DNA of 64,000 nucleotides from Phylloscopus collybita (GCA_027886175.1 JAJNNQ010000011.1:5022001-5086000), one strand, 5' to 3'. Shown: positions 1 through 10,710, counted from the stretch's first letter. Program-made: numbers and translations. Notes: generated by a model not told the origin, from the sequence alone.

Positions 1-1776
1 GTGCTGGTTCCCCACATTCCTCTGGGTGTTCCTGTCCCAATATCCCGGCTCAGCTCCATCCTTCATCCACTGCGTCAGCGGCTCCGTCCGGCCCCGCTCG
101 CTGTCGTAGCGTGTGAAGGGGATCCCATCCACGAACCCAATGGCCATGAACTGGGGGATCCCCAGGCTGGGCTCTGACACAGCCACATCCAGGTAATGCA
201 GGGAGTGGAGAACTGGGGGGACACGGAGATTTGGGGGGCTTGAGGGGGTCCTGGATCAATGAAAGGGGAAACTGGGAGAGCTGGGAAGGGGTTTGGGGAT
301 CCCAGGGCCAAGGAAAGGGTTTGCAGGGGTGGGAGAGGTGGGATGGACAGGAAAGGGCCTGCAGGGGGGTCCCGGTGTCCAGGAATGGGGGCTCAGGGGG
401 TTCCAGGGTTATGGAAGGGGGACGGGGGTGCAGGGACTGGGAGAGGTGGGATGGGGGTTGCAGGGGTCCCCAGTGCCAAGGAAAGAGGGGTCACAAGGTG
501 GGGAGACCTGGGAATAAGAGGCTGGGGGGTCCTTGGTGCAGAGCAAAAGGGGGGTTGGGGGCTGAGAAAAGCAGGAATGGGCGTCCAAGGTATCTCAGAG
601 TCAAGGAAAATGGATCTGGGAAGGCGGGATAGATGGGAAAGGGTGGGGATTGGTGCAGGTTAAAGGGCTGCAGGGGGGTCCCAGTCCCCAGGGATGGAAA
701 TTCAGGGGGATCCCAGAGCCCAGAATCCCCCCTGGGATTCTCCAGGACCCCCAGGGCCCCTCCCGGACCCCCTGGGACCCCCCATGCAGGGATTGAAGAA
801 CTGAGGGGACGCAGAGATTGGGGGGTCTGGGGGTGTCCAAGGGTCAGACAGCGGAACCGGGAGAGCCGGGAAGGGTCCAAGGGTCAAGGAAGGGACTGGG
901 AGAGGCGGGATGGGGGATCCGGGGGGTCCCTGTGCCCACCAAAGGGGGGTCCGGGGGTCCCCGGTGTTGAGGGAAGCGGGGTCTGGGAGCTGGGAAAGGC
1001 AGGACTGGGGGTCCAGGGGGTCCCTGGGTCACGGGCAAGGGGGGTCTGGGGCTGGGAGAGGCGGGCGGGTCCCGGAGGCGCAGCCGGGGCAGCGGGAAAG
1101 GGAAAGTGACCGAGGGAACGCGCTGGGGGAGGGGACGGGGGAAAAGGGGGATTCCAGGGAGTTCCTCTGGATCCCATTGGATCCCCGCTGCGACCCCCCT
1201 GGAACCCCCGGGACCCTCTGGGACCCCGTTTGGGGAAGCGGCGGGAGCGGAAAACGGGGGGGACACGGAAAGCTGGGAGATCTGGGAGGTCCAAAGGTGA
1301 AGGAAAAGGGCGAGACCGGGCTCTGGGAAAAGCGGGATGCCCGAAAAGGGGGTGCAGGGGGGTCCCAGGGCACTGACGGGGGTGCGGGGGGGCCCAGTCC
1401 CGGATCAGGGGGTGCGGGGGGGGCCCGGTGCCCAGAAATGGAGATCCAAGGGTGTCCCAGTGGCCAGGAAAGGGGGTTCAGGGGGGTTTCCCTGCCAAGG
1501 AACGGGGGTTCAGGGGGGTCCCGGTGCCAGATCAGGGGGTACAGCGGGGTCCCGGTGCTGGGGAAGGGGATGGAGGGGGCTGCTCGGGCAAAAATGGGAC
1601 TTAAGGGGAGTTGCCGTGTCCGGGAATGGAGATCTCGGAGATTCCCAATGCCCGCAAATGGACGTTCAGGGGGGTCCCGGTTTCGGGGGGTCCCACTCAC
1701 CTTTGGCCGCGCCCCCGGGGTCCCCCAGGAGTCCCAGGAGCCCCAAGAGCAGCCCCGGCCCCAGCGCTGGAGCCAT
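1..1776 (-). CDS. MHC class I heavy chain, 5' part (exon 1 and partial exon 2)
   Basis: Exon 1 (about 1701-1776) starts at an ATG and encodes a hydrophobic signal peptide beginning MAPALGPGLLLGLLGLLG, with a consensus GTGAGT donor. After about 1.5 kb of intron, exon 2 begins at 212 behind a polypyrimidine tract and AG, and runs off the left edge after 71 codons. It encodes the alpha-1 domain of a class I molecule: the LHSLHYLDV start, the VDG turn and the GYWDRNTQ segment of the alpha-1 helix are plain. The conserved A-pocket tyrosines (Y7 and Y59 in classical numbering) are both present, so it reads as a peptide-binding, classical-like chain. No stop or frameshift is seen in the visible part. 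Class I chains act at the cell surface with beta-2-microglobulin, showing cytosolic peptides to T cells. Whether the gene is functional cannot be judged without exons 3-8. Confidence 0.9.
213..1700. repeat. G-rich minisatellite filling class I intron 1
   Basis: Intron 1 consists of diverged tandem units of roughly 30-50 bases built on the theme GGGGGTCCCGGTGCC...AGGAAAGGGG, with strong G/C strand asymmetry. Long open frames here on either strand are by-products of the repeat and are not genes. The intron is longer than the short intron 1 usual for avian class I genes, which I attribute to repeat growth and an internal duplication. Confidence 0.75.
1086..1300 (-). promoter_or_regulatory. Intronic duplicate of the class I upstream flank with intact ISRE
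   Basis: This stretch matches about 1945-2150 upstream of the gene: the same GAGGGA(A/G)CGCGC block, the same TCTGGATCCC...CCCGCTGCGACCCCC run and the same ACACGGAAA...GGGAGATCTGG end. It holds a clean ISRE core GAAAGGGAAAGTGA at about 1096-1109, better than the copy in the promoter, but the kappaB site is degraded and no X/Y boxes follow it. Confidence 0.6.
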
Positions 1777-1856
1777 CGCGCTGCTCCGCTGCGGCCCCGC
1801 TCCCAGCCCGGACGCCGCTCCCAACTCTGGCCCCGCCCCCGGAGCCGCCTCCGGCC

Positions 1857-2015
1857 TCGCCATTGGCACCGGGATTTCGTGCTGGCCAATGGAAGCCCTC
1901 TCTGTCAGTGACGTCACCGGTCGCCGGGCAGATCCCGGTCTCGCAGGTTCGGACGCGGAAGCGAAGGAGCCCGAGGGAGCGCGCGGGGGGGGAGGGGACG
2001 GGGAAATTCCCGAGA
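1857..2015 (-). promoter_or_regulatory. MHC class I promoter: kappaB, ISRE-like, X2 and Y boxes
   Basis: Upstream of the class I ATG the classical module order is visible on the minus strand. A kappaB site GGGGAAATTCCC lies at 2000-2011. An ISRE-like TTCGCTTCC lies near 1955-1965. A perfect CRE-type X2 box TGACGTCA lies at 1909-1916, with possible RFX sequence just upstream. A Y box (ATTGG in sense orientation) sits at about 1886-1892, some 16 bases from X2. A further CCAAT lies at about 1861-1866. This is the SXY/enhancer-A arrangement expected to bind NF-kB, IRF, RFX/CREB and NF-Y and to recruit NLRC5. The ISRE copy here is imperfect. Confidence 0.8.
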
Positions 2016-2089
2016 ATTCGTCTGGATCCCTCTGGATCCCCGCTGCGACCCCCTGGAGCCCTCTGAGAACCACCTGGGACCCCCTTAAG

Positions 2090-2405
2090 AATGCGCTGGG
2101 AGTGGAGAACGGGTGGAGACACGGAAATTTGGGAGATCTGGGGGTGCAGAGGAAAGGGCGGGTCTGGGGTCTGGGAGGGGCGGGATGGGGGGTCCAGGGG
2201 GTCCCTGTGCCCAGGAAAGGGAGTGCGCGGGTCCCCGGTGTTGAGGAAAGTGGAGGGTGGGGGCTGGGAAAGGCAGGAATGGGGGTCCAGGGGGTCCCGG
2301 AGTCAAGGAAAAGCGGGGGTTGGGGTCCCCGAGAGGGGGAGGGCCGGGAAAGGGGGTGCGGGATGGCGTTGGTGCTGGATAAGGGGGTGCAGGGGGGTCC
2401 CGGTG
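2090..2405. repeat. G-rich minisatellite upstream of class I
   Basis: The same type of diverged G-rich tandem unit as in intron 1 resumes here, upstream of the promoter. Nothing else is seen in this stretch. Confidence 0.6.
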
Positions 2406-2409
2406 CGTG

Positions 2410-3340
2410 AGAACGGAGGGTTTGGGTTGTGCCGTGTCCGCGCCGTGTTCCCCGTGCCCTGAGGGCGCTGCGGGAGCGGCTGCCCGCGGTCTCCTTCCCG
2501 CGGCTGCCTGGGCAGGAGCCGGGGCCGGAGCAGCGCTGGCTGTGTCCCGGTTCCTGCGGGTAGGACAGAAGCGGCTGCCCCGTGCCCGGGCGCTGCGCCG
2601 GGGCCGCCTCCGAGCTCCGCCGCCGCCTCCCCGGGCTCCGGCCGCTGCCGCCGCTCCCGGGCCCGCACAGACGCTCCAACAATGGCGCCGCCGCAAAGCC
2701 AGGGCCGCGCTTCTGCCCTCTGTGCCCAATCAGCGCGCAGCGAGGCCAGGAGTGACGGCACCATCAGCCAATGGCAGCGATCCAGGGGCGGGCTCTGCAC
2801 ACGGCACAGTGAACCCAGCCCCACTGTCACCCCTCTGTGGGCGTGGCTAAGAGCCCGTCGGCGTTGATTGACAGGCTCCGCAGAGCGGCGGCCCCGGGCC
2901 CGCACAGACGCTCCAACAATGGCGGCTCTGCTGCGCCAGAGGGGCGGGACGCGGGCTTGTGCCCGCTCTGCTCTGTCCAATCAGTGTGCAGGAAAGAGGA
3001 GTGACCGTAGAACCAGCCAATCGCGGCGAGGGGCGGGCTGTGCAGACGGCCCGCCCTCCCCTCCCTCTCCCCTCACTCCGCCATTTCCCGCAATCCCGCA
3101 CCTCCCAGCGCCCTCAGGTCCCGCTCCCCCCGAGCTCCCGGCGGTTCCGGGCAGCAGCGGTTCCTTGGCCTCCTGCCCGGGCCGGGCCCAGCGCCGGGGC
3201 CGCTCCTCAGCCCAGCTTTCGCAGAGATTCAGCCGCAGTTCAGCCCGAGGGAGCCGAGTCCCTGCCCCGTGCAGAGCCCGTCTAAAGCGCCGCTTCTTTC
3301 TTCTCCGCTCTTCTGTCTCCGGGGCTCTCGGGACGGTTCC
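2410..3340. promoter_or_regulatory. CpG island with two CCAAT/YY1 promoter modules
   Basis: This is a dense CpG stretch made of two related modules. Each has an ATGGCG core of YY1 type (AACAATGGCGCC at 2678-2689, ACAATGGCGGC at 2916-2926) followed by paired CCAAT boxes (near 2727, 2767, 2978 and 3018). The same layout recurs at 11.1, 39.9, 40.8 and 57.8 kb next to the zinc-finger genes, so this is probably a further copy of that promoter now lying beside class I. No downstream coding exon is recognisable on either side. Confidence 0.6.
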
Positions 3341-4174
3341 TGAAGGACTCGGCAGGGCCGCTGCAGGAGAGGTCAGTGCCAACACGGCCGGCACGTCCGG
3401 CAGCTCTCCAGGGCTTTCCCCTCTGCCGGGAGCTGTGGCCGGAGCTCGGGGGGCCCAGCAGAGCTTTCCTGCCCAGGCTGCTCCTCTGAAGGCAGAGCAG
3501 GGTCAGCCTGCAGGGCACGGCTGGGACAGACTCGCTCCTGCGGGAGTGCCCAGGGGAAGGCGAGGAGGGCAGCGGTGTCTGTCAGAGCAGGACACGCTGC
3601 CTTGGCCTTCGTGTCTGACACTGGGGATGCATCAGCCGGGGGAGGCTGAGGCCCGATTCACCTCCATCCCAGCCTGGGGCAGGAACGCTGTGCAGCAGTT
3701 TTTCCGGGCTGAGTTTCACCTTCCAAGGGCACCTCAAGGGCTGATGAGGGAGAGATCCTGCCTGGGCTCGGTTTGGGCTTTGAGTCCTACAGCTGCACTG
3801 CTGTGGGGCTCTGAACTTCAGCCAAAGTGTGAGCAAGTTCTCCTCAGAGCTCCCTCAGACAAAACAATTCCCTGTCCAGCCCCAGAGCCAAGGGCACCGC
3901 TGCAGCTTTGGGCCCAAAAAGTGCAAACAGCAGGGAATTGAGGAGAGTGACCTGGGACAGTGGGACTGCATCACCTGAGGTGTAATTGGACAATGAACCC
4001 CAGTGTGGAAATGAACCAAAACTTCTCAAAGAGTGAAAGTTGTGACCGGGATCCATCCTGGGTCCATTTCAGGCCCATCCTGGGTGTGCCCCCGGCCGGG
4101 CTCCTGTGCTGCCCCGGGTGAATCCTTTGAACCCTTTCCATAAATCCCTGATTTGTTCATTTCCCTCTGCCCAG
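3341..4174. other. No gene seen between CpG island and repeat cassette
   Basis: This is moderately GC-rich DNA without a convincing exon. Some frames stay open from the CpG island into it but show no domain. It may be 5' untranslated or intronic sequence of the promoter to its left. Confidence 0.4.
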
Positions 4175-4424
4175 CCTCTGTTCCAGGAGCCTCTCCAGGC
4201 CCCAGCTCCACTGCAGGGGCTGCGGGTGCGGATTTTGGGGGGTCCCGGTGCCCCCCGGGGCGGGGTCAGTGCTCAGCAGCGGGGCCGTGATCGGGGGTGG
4301 CGGGGGCTGCCCGGGACCCCCCCGGCCCCCCAAATCACAGCCGGGGGTGAAAAACAAAGCTCATTCTTTGGAATTGTTACAAGTTTAACCAGGGATGGAG
4401 AAGGGACAATATCCAGGGCTGGGG
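4175..4424. pseudogene. Relic of the gene B upstream flank
   Basis: The sequence from CCTCTGTTCCAGGAGCC onward is nearly identical to the flank upstream of gene B1 (30.48-30.73 kb) and of B2 (49.97-50.22 kb), but the gene B body that should lie to its left is absent. The first cassette therefore lost its B gene by a breakpoint at about 4175. Confidence 0.65.
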
Positions 4425-4909
4425 TGTTTTAGAACAATGTTCTCTGTGCACGGCTCCATTGCTGGGGCACACACACATCCGTGAGTTCGGGCATCATTCC
4501 AACATTCCTGTGAGCTTTGGATATTCCAGGAACACTCTTGTTTGGTTTTAACCTCTGACTTGTCTGCAGGACATCCCGTAGATCAGATCCATTTATTTTA
4601 TTTCTTCTCCTGGTCCCACCCTCTTGTTCCACAATGCCTGGGAAATCAATAAATTCTTCTCTGGCTTTTGTTTCTGTTTCTTTGGTTTCTGTCACTGTTA
4701 TCACCAGTCTGCAGGTGTGGGAAATGACAGAATTGTTTTACACCATTCTCTGAGTCGGTTATAATATAAAAGTCAGTTAAAATTGTTACATTACAAAAGC
4801 ATTTTAGCATTTGTGCAGTCTCCATTTCAGTATTTTGCTAAGGCCTAGGATATAAAATCGATTTATCACGCTGCCATTTCTGTCAGTGCCACATAAACTG
4901 TCTCCAACA
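4425..4909 (+). mobile_element. LTR of family L2 (copy a)
   Basis: The element is about 485 bases, starts TGTTTTAGAACA and ends near CCAACA, with an AATAAA (near 4650) followed by a T-rich R/U5-like stretch. Near-identical copies occupy the same place between genes A and B at 30.7 and 50.2 kb and, inverted, at the right end of the window. No internal retroviral genes adjoin it, so it behaves as a solo LTR that was copied with the cassette. No target-site duplication is evident. Confidence 0.6.
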
Positions 4910-4955
4910 CCGCGGGGTGAGGGGACAAGTGGCACCAGCGATGTTCCTGATGATG

Positions 4956-6355
4956 TCACTGCCCTGACGATGTCACAGCAGTGACACCACTGATCTCCAG
5001 CAGCCTCGGGATGTCCTCTTTGGCTCTTTGGCACAGCTCGGCCACTGCGCGGCCACAGGGGCCACCAGGGCCACCGGAGCCACCATAGGGACTGGAGAGG
5101 AGGAAGTCGATTTCCCCAAGTGCCACCAGCAGGTGATCCCGGGTCAGGCGGGCGCTGGCCTCCCACAGCTGCTCAGGCTCAGCCACCTCGACCATGAAGT
5201 CCTTGAGGTCATCGGGGGACGCCTCCTCTGTTCCCCCCTTCCAGGTGTCCTCAAGGTACCAGAGCTGGTTGTACAGCTCCCAGGAGAACTCCCAGGCTTC
5301 TGCACAGGCATTTGCCAAGCGCCCCAGCAGCTCCAGGGCCTCCTCCACTCGCTGTCCCCTCAAGGTGGCCGGCCCCACCTGCCTGGTGGCCACCACAGGC
5401 TCTTCCCTGGCCTTGGTGGCCACTGCCACGGGGACATCGTGTGCGGCCACCCCTGAGGCCAGGGCCACCGACGGCTGCTGGGCCACGGCCACCAGGTTGT
5501 TCCCAGCTGTCCCCGAACGGGGGGGGGGGGGGTCTCGTCCTGCAGGTCCCCGGCCAGGCTGGTGTCGGTGGCCTCGGCAGTGTCCTCGTTGGTGTCCTCA
5601 TCGGTGTCCTCGTCATCGGTGTCCTTGTCCTCCCAGGTGTCGAGGATCACCTCTGCCTCACAGCCCAGCTGGCGCCACTTATCCTGGAGCACACCCATCG
5701 ACTCCCGCCAGGCTCTGCCCGCAGCTCTCACATCGGCCCAGGTGGCCCCCGGGGTGTCCCTGAGGGTGGCCAGGGCCTGGCTCAGGGGGGTGACACCGCG
5801 CTGGCCCAGGGAGGTGATGTCACCGTGGTCCAGGGTGTCCCGGAGGCTCCAGATGAATTCCCTCAGGTCTGTGTGCAGGGACTCTGGGTACAGGAGCGGC
5901 CAGGAGCTCTTTCGTGGCGCGGTCACGGTGGCTACCAGCTCGCCCAGGGTGGCCACCACGTCCACCAGCGCCTCCAGCACCTGGGGAGGGGACAGGGGAG
6001 GTGGTGAGGACCTCGTGGCACTTTCGGCCTCCTGGGGTGGCCCCTGTGCCCTCCAGGGGTCCCCTTTGTCCCCTCCCTGGAGAGCTCAGCTGTCCCTTCT
6101 GTCCCTTTGTCACCTCCTTGTCCCCCCCGTCCAACCCCCGCTGTCCCCTCTGCCACCCCGACCCCTCCTGCCACCCTCCCGCTGTCCCCGCCTCACCGCC
6201 ACCCTCGGTCCCCTCCACCCCTCTGTCACCTCCCCACTTTCTCCCACGCCTTCCTGTCCCCTTTGTGACCCCCTGTCCCCTCTGCCACCCCCCGTGTCCC
6301 CCCTGTCCCCTTCCGCCCCCTCGCGCCGGGATTGTCGCACCTCGTGGGGCCACAT
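4956..6355 (-). pseudogene. Gene A, copy 1: unrecognised helical acidic protein, frameshifted
   Basis: Two exons as in its sisters: exon 1 at 6341-6355 (MWPHE, then GTGCGA donor) and exon 2 from 5980, behind CCCTCCCCAG, to a stop at 4956. Exon 2 is 1025 bases, five more than copy A2 and not a multiple of three. The excess lies in a poly-G tract at about 5519-5532 (14 G against 8 in A2 and A3), which shifts the frame between the acidic segment and the C-terminal half. Both halves otherwise read cleanly, so this is either a young pseudogene or a homopolymer error in the assembly. No known domain is recognised. Confidence 0.6.
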
Positions 6356-6440
6356 GACCGCTGGGGACACTCCGGGGACCCTCCGGGGGCGAACAGGACC
6401 CGGTGACAGTGGCAGACACGCGCGGATGTGGCGCGGCCGG

Positions 6441-6463
6441 GAGGAAACAGGAAGAGGAAACAG
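6441..6463 (-). promoter_or_regulatory. ETS/IRF-type composite element upstream of gene A copy 1
   Basis: GAGGAAACAGGAAGAGGAAA (plus-strand reading) lies about 90 bases upstream of the ATG. It combines GGAA cores of ETS/PU.1 type with GGAAAC halves of IRF type. It is kept in all four A copies; binding is inferred. Confidence 0.4.
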
Positions 6464-6694
6464 AGGCGGCTCCCCTCCCCTCACGCCCGCGGGGCCCCCG
6501 GGGGATCCCCGATGTGCCCCTGAGTGTCCCCAGTGTCCCCAACTGTCCCCAATGTCCCCTCGAGTGTACCCAACGGGACCCTGATGTTCCCCCCATGTCC
6601 CCAACAAGGCCTGAGTGCCGCCCCCCCCGATGTCCTGTTGGGGACACTGAGGACACACTGGGGTCCTCTTGGGGACACTGCGGGGACATCGAGG

Positions 6695-7434
6695 TGTTAT
6701 AAATGCACATTATAAAGTTGGCTTTTCACAAGTATTAAAATGAATGCCAGATGTATAATGCAGAAAGTCCTGCTGTATTTCCTTTCTAACATCTTAGAAA
6801 TGTGATCAATGTGTACTTTCTTTTTGAGATGTAAAAAACCTTTTTGTAAAACCAGTCAAACCAGTTGACTGAAGAACTGAATCAAACCCTCACCAGGAAG
6901 ATAAGGGGAGAGGATCTTCCTGCATTCCTGAGCTAACCAGATCAAGACAGCAGTGAACCAAAAGCTACAAGAAGGAATTTATTGATCTCCTGGTATCAGA
7001 AGAATAAGACATGAAATGACTACCAGACACCAACAAGAACTTTATCTAATAAAATGTGAATTTGGAAAAATGAGACAAGGTTTAGAGGAAGGGGGGGCCA
7101 ATAACCAAGGGAACATCTGAACTCAAAACAATGTTTGAAAAATGCATATGTACAAGGTTAATCCTTAAAAGCAAGGAATCTGAAGGAGTGCCTGTGCTTG
7201 TGGAGTCTCCTGTACCCCTCCCAGGTGTGGCAGGGGCTTTCTCCCCCATGGTTCCCTGCAGACATTGTGTGGTCTTCTCCCTGGGTTTCTCAAGCCCATC
7301 ACCCCTGCCCATGGTATCCCCTTTCCCTATTTCCCCATTGGCTGTGGGGGCCTGGTGTCCAGTTTGTGTCTCCCTATGGTCAATTGCCCCCTGCCCTGCC
7401 CCCTGTACCACCCACAAACCTCAGACACTACACA
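6695..7434 (-). mobile_element. LTR of family L1 (copy a), between Z1 and A1
   Basis: This is a repeat of about 740 bases ending on the minus strand in ATTTATAACA and starting near TGTGTAGTGTCTGAGG. It carries an AATAAA on the minus strand (6978-6983), followed by about 280 bases of U5-like sequence. It points the same way as Z1 and A1, lies downstream of Z1, and its 3' end is about 340 bases upstream of the A1 ATG. The edge at 7434 is uncertain. Confidence 0.55.
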
Positions 7435-7784
7435 ACTGAGAAAAACCACACAATCAACTTCTTCATCCTCACCCCCTCCCTGGTTCAGGGTGAGGGAGAA
7501 AAATGGATTGTAGAGCTTAATAAAGAGACTTCCTTGTTTGCTTCCCTGCCAGCGGGTGAACCTCCCTGACATGATGATCACTGCTGCCACACCTGCTGCT
7601 ACAGAAAGTCAACAAATCTGCTCTCCCCAAGGAATTCCCAGTATCTGTCTGTGTCCCAATGGATGTTCCTGCCCCTGCGTTCATCCAGGTGCCCACGGGG
7701 AGCCAGGAAGATGTGGAGCCCCCCCAGCCAGGTGTCTTCCCAACAGGGATCACCAGGGCTCTGCCCAACAGGGGTCACTGGGGA

Positions 7785-7871
7785 TCATCCAACGCCGATC
7801 CTCCCACGGGGGATGAAGCTGGAGCAGCGCACGAAGCTCTTCCCGCTCTCAGGGCACTCCCAGGGCTTCCC
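7785..7871 (-). other. In-frame ghost zinc finger after the Z1 stop
   Basis: Directly after the stop, in the same frame, the DNA still encodes a decayed finger: GKPWECPESGKSFVRCSS followed by SIPHGR (tested in full on Z2). The second cysteine has become serine and the last histidine is displaced. The same relic follows the stop in all six paralogues. Confidence 0.6.
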
Positions 7872-8723
7872 TTAGTGGTGACTCCGCTGGTGTTGGGTCA
7901 AGTTAGATCTCTGTGAGAAGCTCTTCCAACACTCAGGACACTCATAGGGCCTCTCCCCGGTGTGGATGCGCCGGTGCCTGATGAGGTTGGAGTTGCGGTT
8001 GAAGCCCTTCCTGCAGTCGGGGCAGCGGAAGGGCCTCTCCTCCGTGTGAATCCGCTGATGGACGAGGAGATGGGAGCTGGTGTGAAACCTCTTCCAACAC
8101 TGGAGACACTCGTAGGGCCTCTCTCCAGTGTGGATGCGCTGGTGTTTTCTCAGGTCAGAGCTGCATCCAAAGCCCTTCCCACATTCCAGGCAGGTGTAGA
8201 GCCCTTCCCCAGTGTGGATCACCTGGTGCTGGATCAGGGCTGAGCTATCTCTGAAGCTCTTCCCACATTCCCCACACTTGTAGGGCTTTTCCCCAGTGTG
8301 GATCATCTGGTGTTTCCTAAGAGTGCCCTTCCGGCTGAAGCTCATCCCACACTCCCCACACTCATAGGGCCGTGCCCCAGAGTGGATCCGCTGGTGTTCC
8401 ATCAGGGTGCCCTTCAGGCTGAAGCTCATCCCACACTCCCCACACTCATAGGGCTTTTCCCCAGTGTGGATCACCTGGTGCCGAATCAGCTTGGACCTGC
8501 AGCTGAAACCCTTCCCACATTCCAAGCACTTGTGGGGCTTCTCCCCTCCATCAGGCTTCTCCTCCAGCTCTGAGCTCCGGCTGGATCTCCGGCCACCCTC
8601 CTGGCACAGGGGGGGTCTTTCCTCCTCGCAGCTCCCTGGGCTGGGTTTGCAGCCCCTCCTCCTGCGGGAGCTCCGGGGCTTTTCCTCCTCCTCCATCCGG
8701 ACACTCCTCGGGAATGACAAATC
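7872..8723 (-). CDS. Z1: C2H2 zinc-finger protein, 8 fingers (last exon)
   Basis: The terminal exon begins at 8723 behind CCCCAAACCAG and ends with TAA. It opens with a basic/acidic linker ([16 protein letters not shown]...), then eight C2H2 fingers of the C-X2-C-X12-H-X3-H type joined mostly by TGEKP/TGERP linkers, the mark of sequence-specific DNA binders. Fingers 6 and 8 have W where G usually follows the second cysteine. No KRAB, SCAN or BTB domain is visible in this exon. The 5' coding exon found in Z4 and Z5 is missing upstream, where an LTR-like block lies, so the true start is unsettled. The likely role is nuclear DNA binding; the target is unknown. It stands head to head with Z2 on the CpG promoter at 11.0-11.4 kb. 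Confidence 0.8.
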   Translation of the reverse strand, partial: DLSFPRSVRMEEEEKPRSSRRRRGCKPSPGSCEEERPPLCQEGGRRSSRSSELEEKPDGGEKPHKCLECGKGFSCRSKLIRHQVIHTGEKPYECGECGMSFSLKGTLMEHQRIHSGARPYECGECGMSFSRKGTLRKHQMIHTGEKPYKCGECGKSFRDSSALIQHQVIHTGEGLYTCLECGKGFGCSSDLRKHQRIHTGERPYECLQCWKRFHTSSHLLVHQRIHTEERPFRCPDCRKGFNRNSNLIRHRRIHTGERPYECPECWKSFSQRSNLTQHQRSHH

Positions 8724-8989
8724 CTGGTTTGGGGAAAAAACAAGAGGAGAGCGCCTGAGGCTGGGGGTTCCTCCTTGCCCAAGTTCCTCTCAGGAAATCA
8801 TTGGGCACCTTGGGTCTGTAAGAATCTCCAAAACACCAAAATTCAAGCTAAAAGTCCTCCAAACATCAAGACACAGATCAAAAACTCCCCAAACATCAAG
8901 ACTCAGCAAAAACCTCTTTTAAATCAAAAGGATGTCCTGCAAAAGGGGACATGAAAGGAAGAGGAAAGTGTCTTTACAAACAGATGCTG

Positions 8990-9440
8990 GGAATCTGCTT
9001 GGGGATAGGGCCAGGCACTTGGACATAAGGAAGGGACAGAAGAAGCCCTCAGTTCCAGAAAATGTTATTCACTGACCTCACAGACTGCTGCTCAGCCAAG
9101 GTCCTGCTCAATTCATGAACTTGGAGAAGAAGAACAAAGACTGAACCGAGCTGTGAATATCCCTACCCAGACAGAAGTGGGGTGCATATTAAGGGGGGTA
9201 TGTGGCAGGTGCATTGGGAAGTCTGTACCTCTCAAGTACTTCAGCCAATGGGGAAAGGGAGAGGGAGATGCAGCCAGGAAAATTAGGATGAAAAGGAGGC
9301 TGCGTCCTCCAACAACTGGAGAGACCCCATGGGAAATGTCCCATGGCCTCTCCCTTGTTTTATGAATGAAATGACTTGTACAGGACTCCTCTGCCTTCTC
9401 TGTGGACACAAACCTCTGGTGATGGGAATTTTTCCACACA
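8990..9440 (+). mobile_element. LTR-like repeat L4 (copy a) upstream of Z1
   Basis: Antisense to Z1. It holds a CCAATGG box, a GCATATTAA stretch and, at its right end, a decayed polyadenylation site (AATGAA where the related piece at 39.45 kb has AATAAA). Copies lie at 35.3 kb, 39.4 kb, 59.4 kb (partial) and, inverted, at 15.5-15.9 kb. It replaces the 5' coding exon seen in Z4 and Z5. Confidence 0.45.
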
Positions 9441-10060
9441 CCGTGGGGCTCCTCTGGAATTCATCCCACTGCCTGTGGTGGCGGGCAGGGAGTGGAGCTG
9501 AAGGTGCCTCACCCAGTTTGGGTGATCGGCTCCCTTGGGTGGCGGCAGCACCGGGGATTGATTGGGGACCCGAGAGTGTCCAGGAGACAGAGGAGTGACA
9601 GATCAGGGGGGCTGGGAAGAGTCAGCAGGGAGAGAGCACTGAAAATCTCATCAGGGAGGACACTGGGATCTTCAGGGAGGAAACATGGCAGGGCACCCAT
9701 GCAGGGTGGAAAAGGGAAAATCAGGAAGGGGTCCCGGCAAAAAGGATGATGATCCCAAAATGTCTCTGAAGGGTCCCTTGTGGGAATGTCCAGGCAGTTT
9801 GCACATTCTCCCAGAGGTAATTAAGGACATGGACACCCAGGGGGGCAATTAGGGAAGTCAGGAAGGGATTTGGACAACAGGGGATGGATGGTGTTGTGTG
9901 CTGGGAAGGGAAAGGGTGAAGGGCAGTGTGCAGGAATATGGTGAAGGCAAGAAGCAGCAGCAGGAATCGCTGCGGGAAGAACAAGGCTGATGGAAAAGAG
10001 GAAGAAGATGGGAAATGTGGATTCTACATGGAAGGATCGAGATTTTCCTTGAATGACTTT
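9441..10060. other. Intronic spacer of Z1, no gene seen
   Basis: This is shared with the other zinc-finger arms (GGGGACCCGAGAGTGTCC..., then a CATTCTCCCAGAGGTAATTAAGG block). No exon or known element is recognised. Confidence 0.4.
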
Positions 10061-10062
10061 GC

Positions 10063-10710
10063 TTGGTGCGCTGCAGAAATGAATGGTTTTGCAGAAAGCT
10101 CAGCAGCTGTCAGAGGATGAGCACCCACAGGCACTCAGGGGGGCTGCAGGAGGGGCAGAAGAAGCCCATGCAGCACTTGGTCACAAAGGCACAGCAGGGA
10201 AAGAAGGCAAGAAGGGAGGAGGAAAAGGCCAAGGGGAAGAAGGCAAAGGCCATGGCAGAGTTTCTACAGCCCCTGAGGGATCAAGCCCAGGGCCCAAGGG
10301 GGCCCCAGCACCCAGGGCACCGGCTCGGCCACAAGGACCTGGCAGAGGCATTGCCCTCCTGGGCAGGGGAGAGCCCACCCAAACAGCCCCTGGCAAGGAA
10401 TCAGGCTGCCAGCTGCAGGCCACAAGGACACTGCAAGCACAGACAGCAGCACCCTCACCAGCAGCAAGTCCACCCCTGCAGGGACATGGACTGGGAGGGG
10501 TGGCAGAGCTCCCAGCACACCAGGGACCCACCGCACTGGAGCCCTGGAGAACATTCAGGGTGGCTCTGCATCGACAGGAGGCCTTTCCTCACAGACACAG
10601 GGGCCTCTCCAGCCACTCTCAATCTCACACCTAAGGGGGGAAAAGGCCAAAAATGTCTTTGATTATTCAGGGGGCGAGTGGGAAAGATGAGCAGCTGTGT
10701 TTTATTCAAC
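10063..10710 (+). repeat. Unit X, copy 1 (two overlapping open frames)
   Basis: This unit of about 600 bases occurs once in five zinc-finger arms, in the intron and antisense to the finger gene. Two overlapping frames stay open: one is lysine-rich (KAQQGKKARREEEKAKG) and one is Gly/Ala-rich. A 3-base indel separates copies without breaking either frame. On the opposite strand, TTTTCCCCCCTTAG followed by GTGTGAG looks like a splice acceptor, so the unit could instead hold an untranslated exon of the finger gene. I do not recognise a protein family. Confidence 0.35.

Noticed and set aside
910..2410. Long glycine-rich open frames on plus
   Set aside because: They are translations of the G-rich minisatellite and cross the class I promoter and exon 1.
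4429..4445. Palindrome AGAACAATGTTCT in the L2 LTR as a glucocorticoid response element
   Set aside because: The half-sites are one base apart where three are required.
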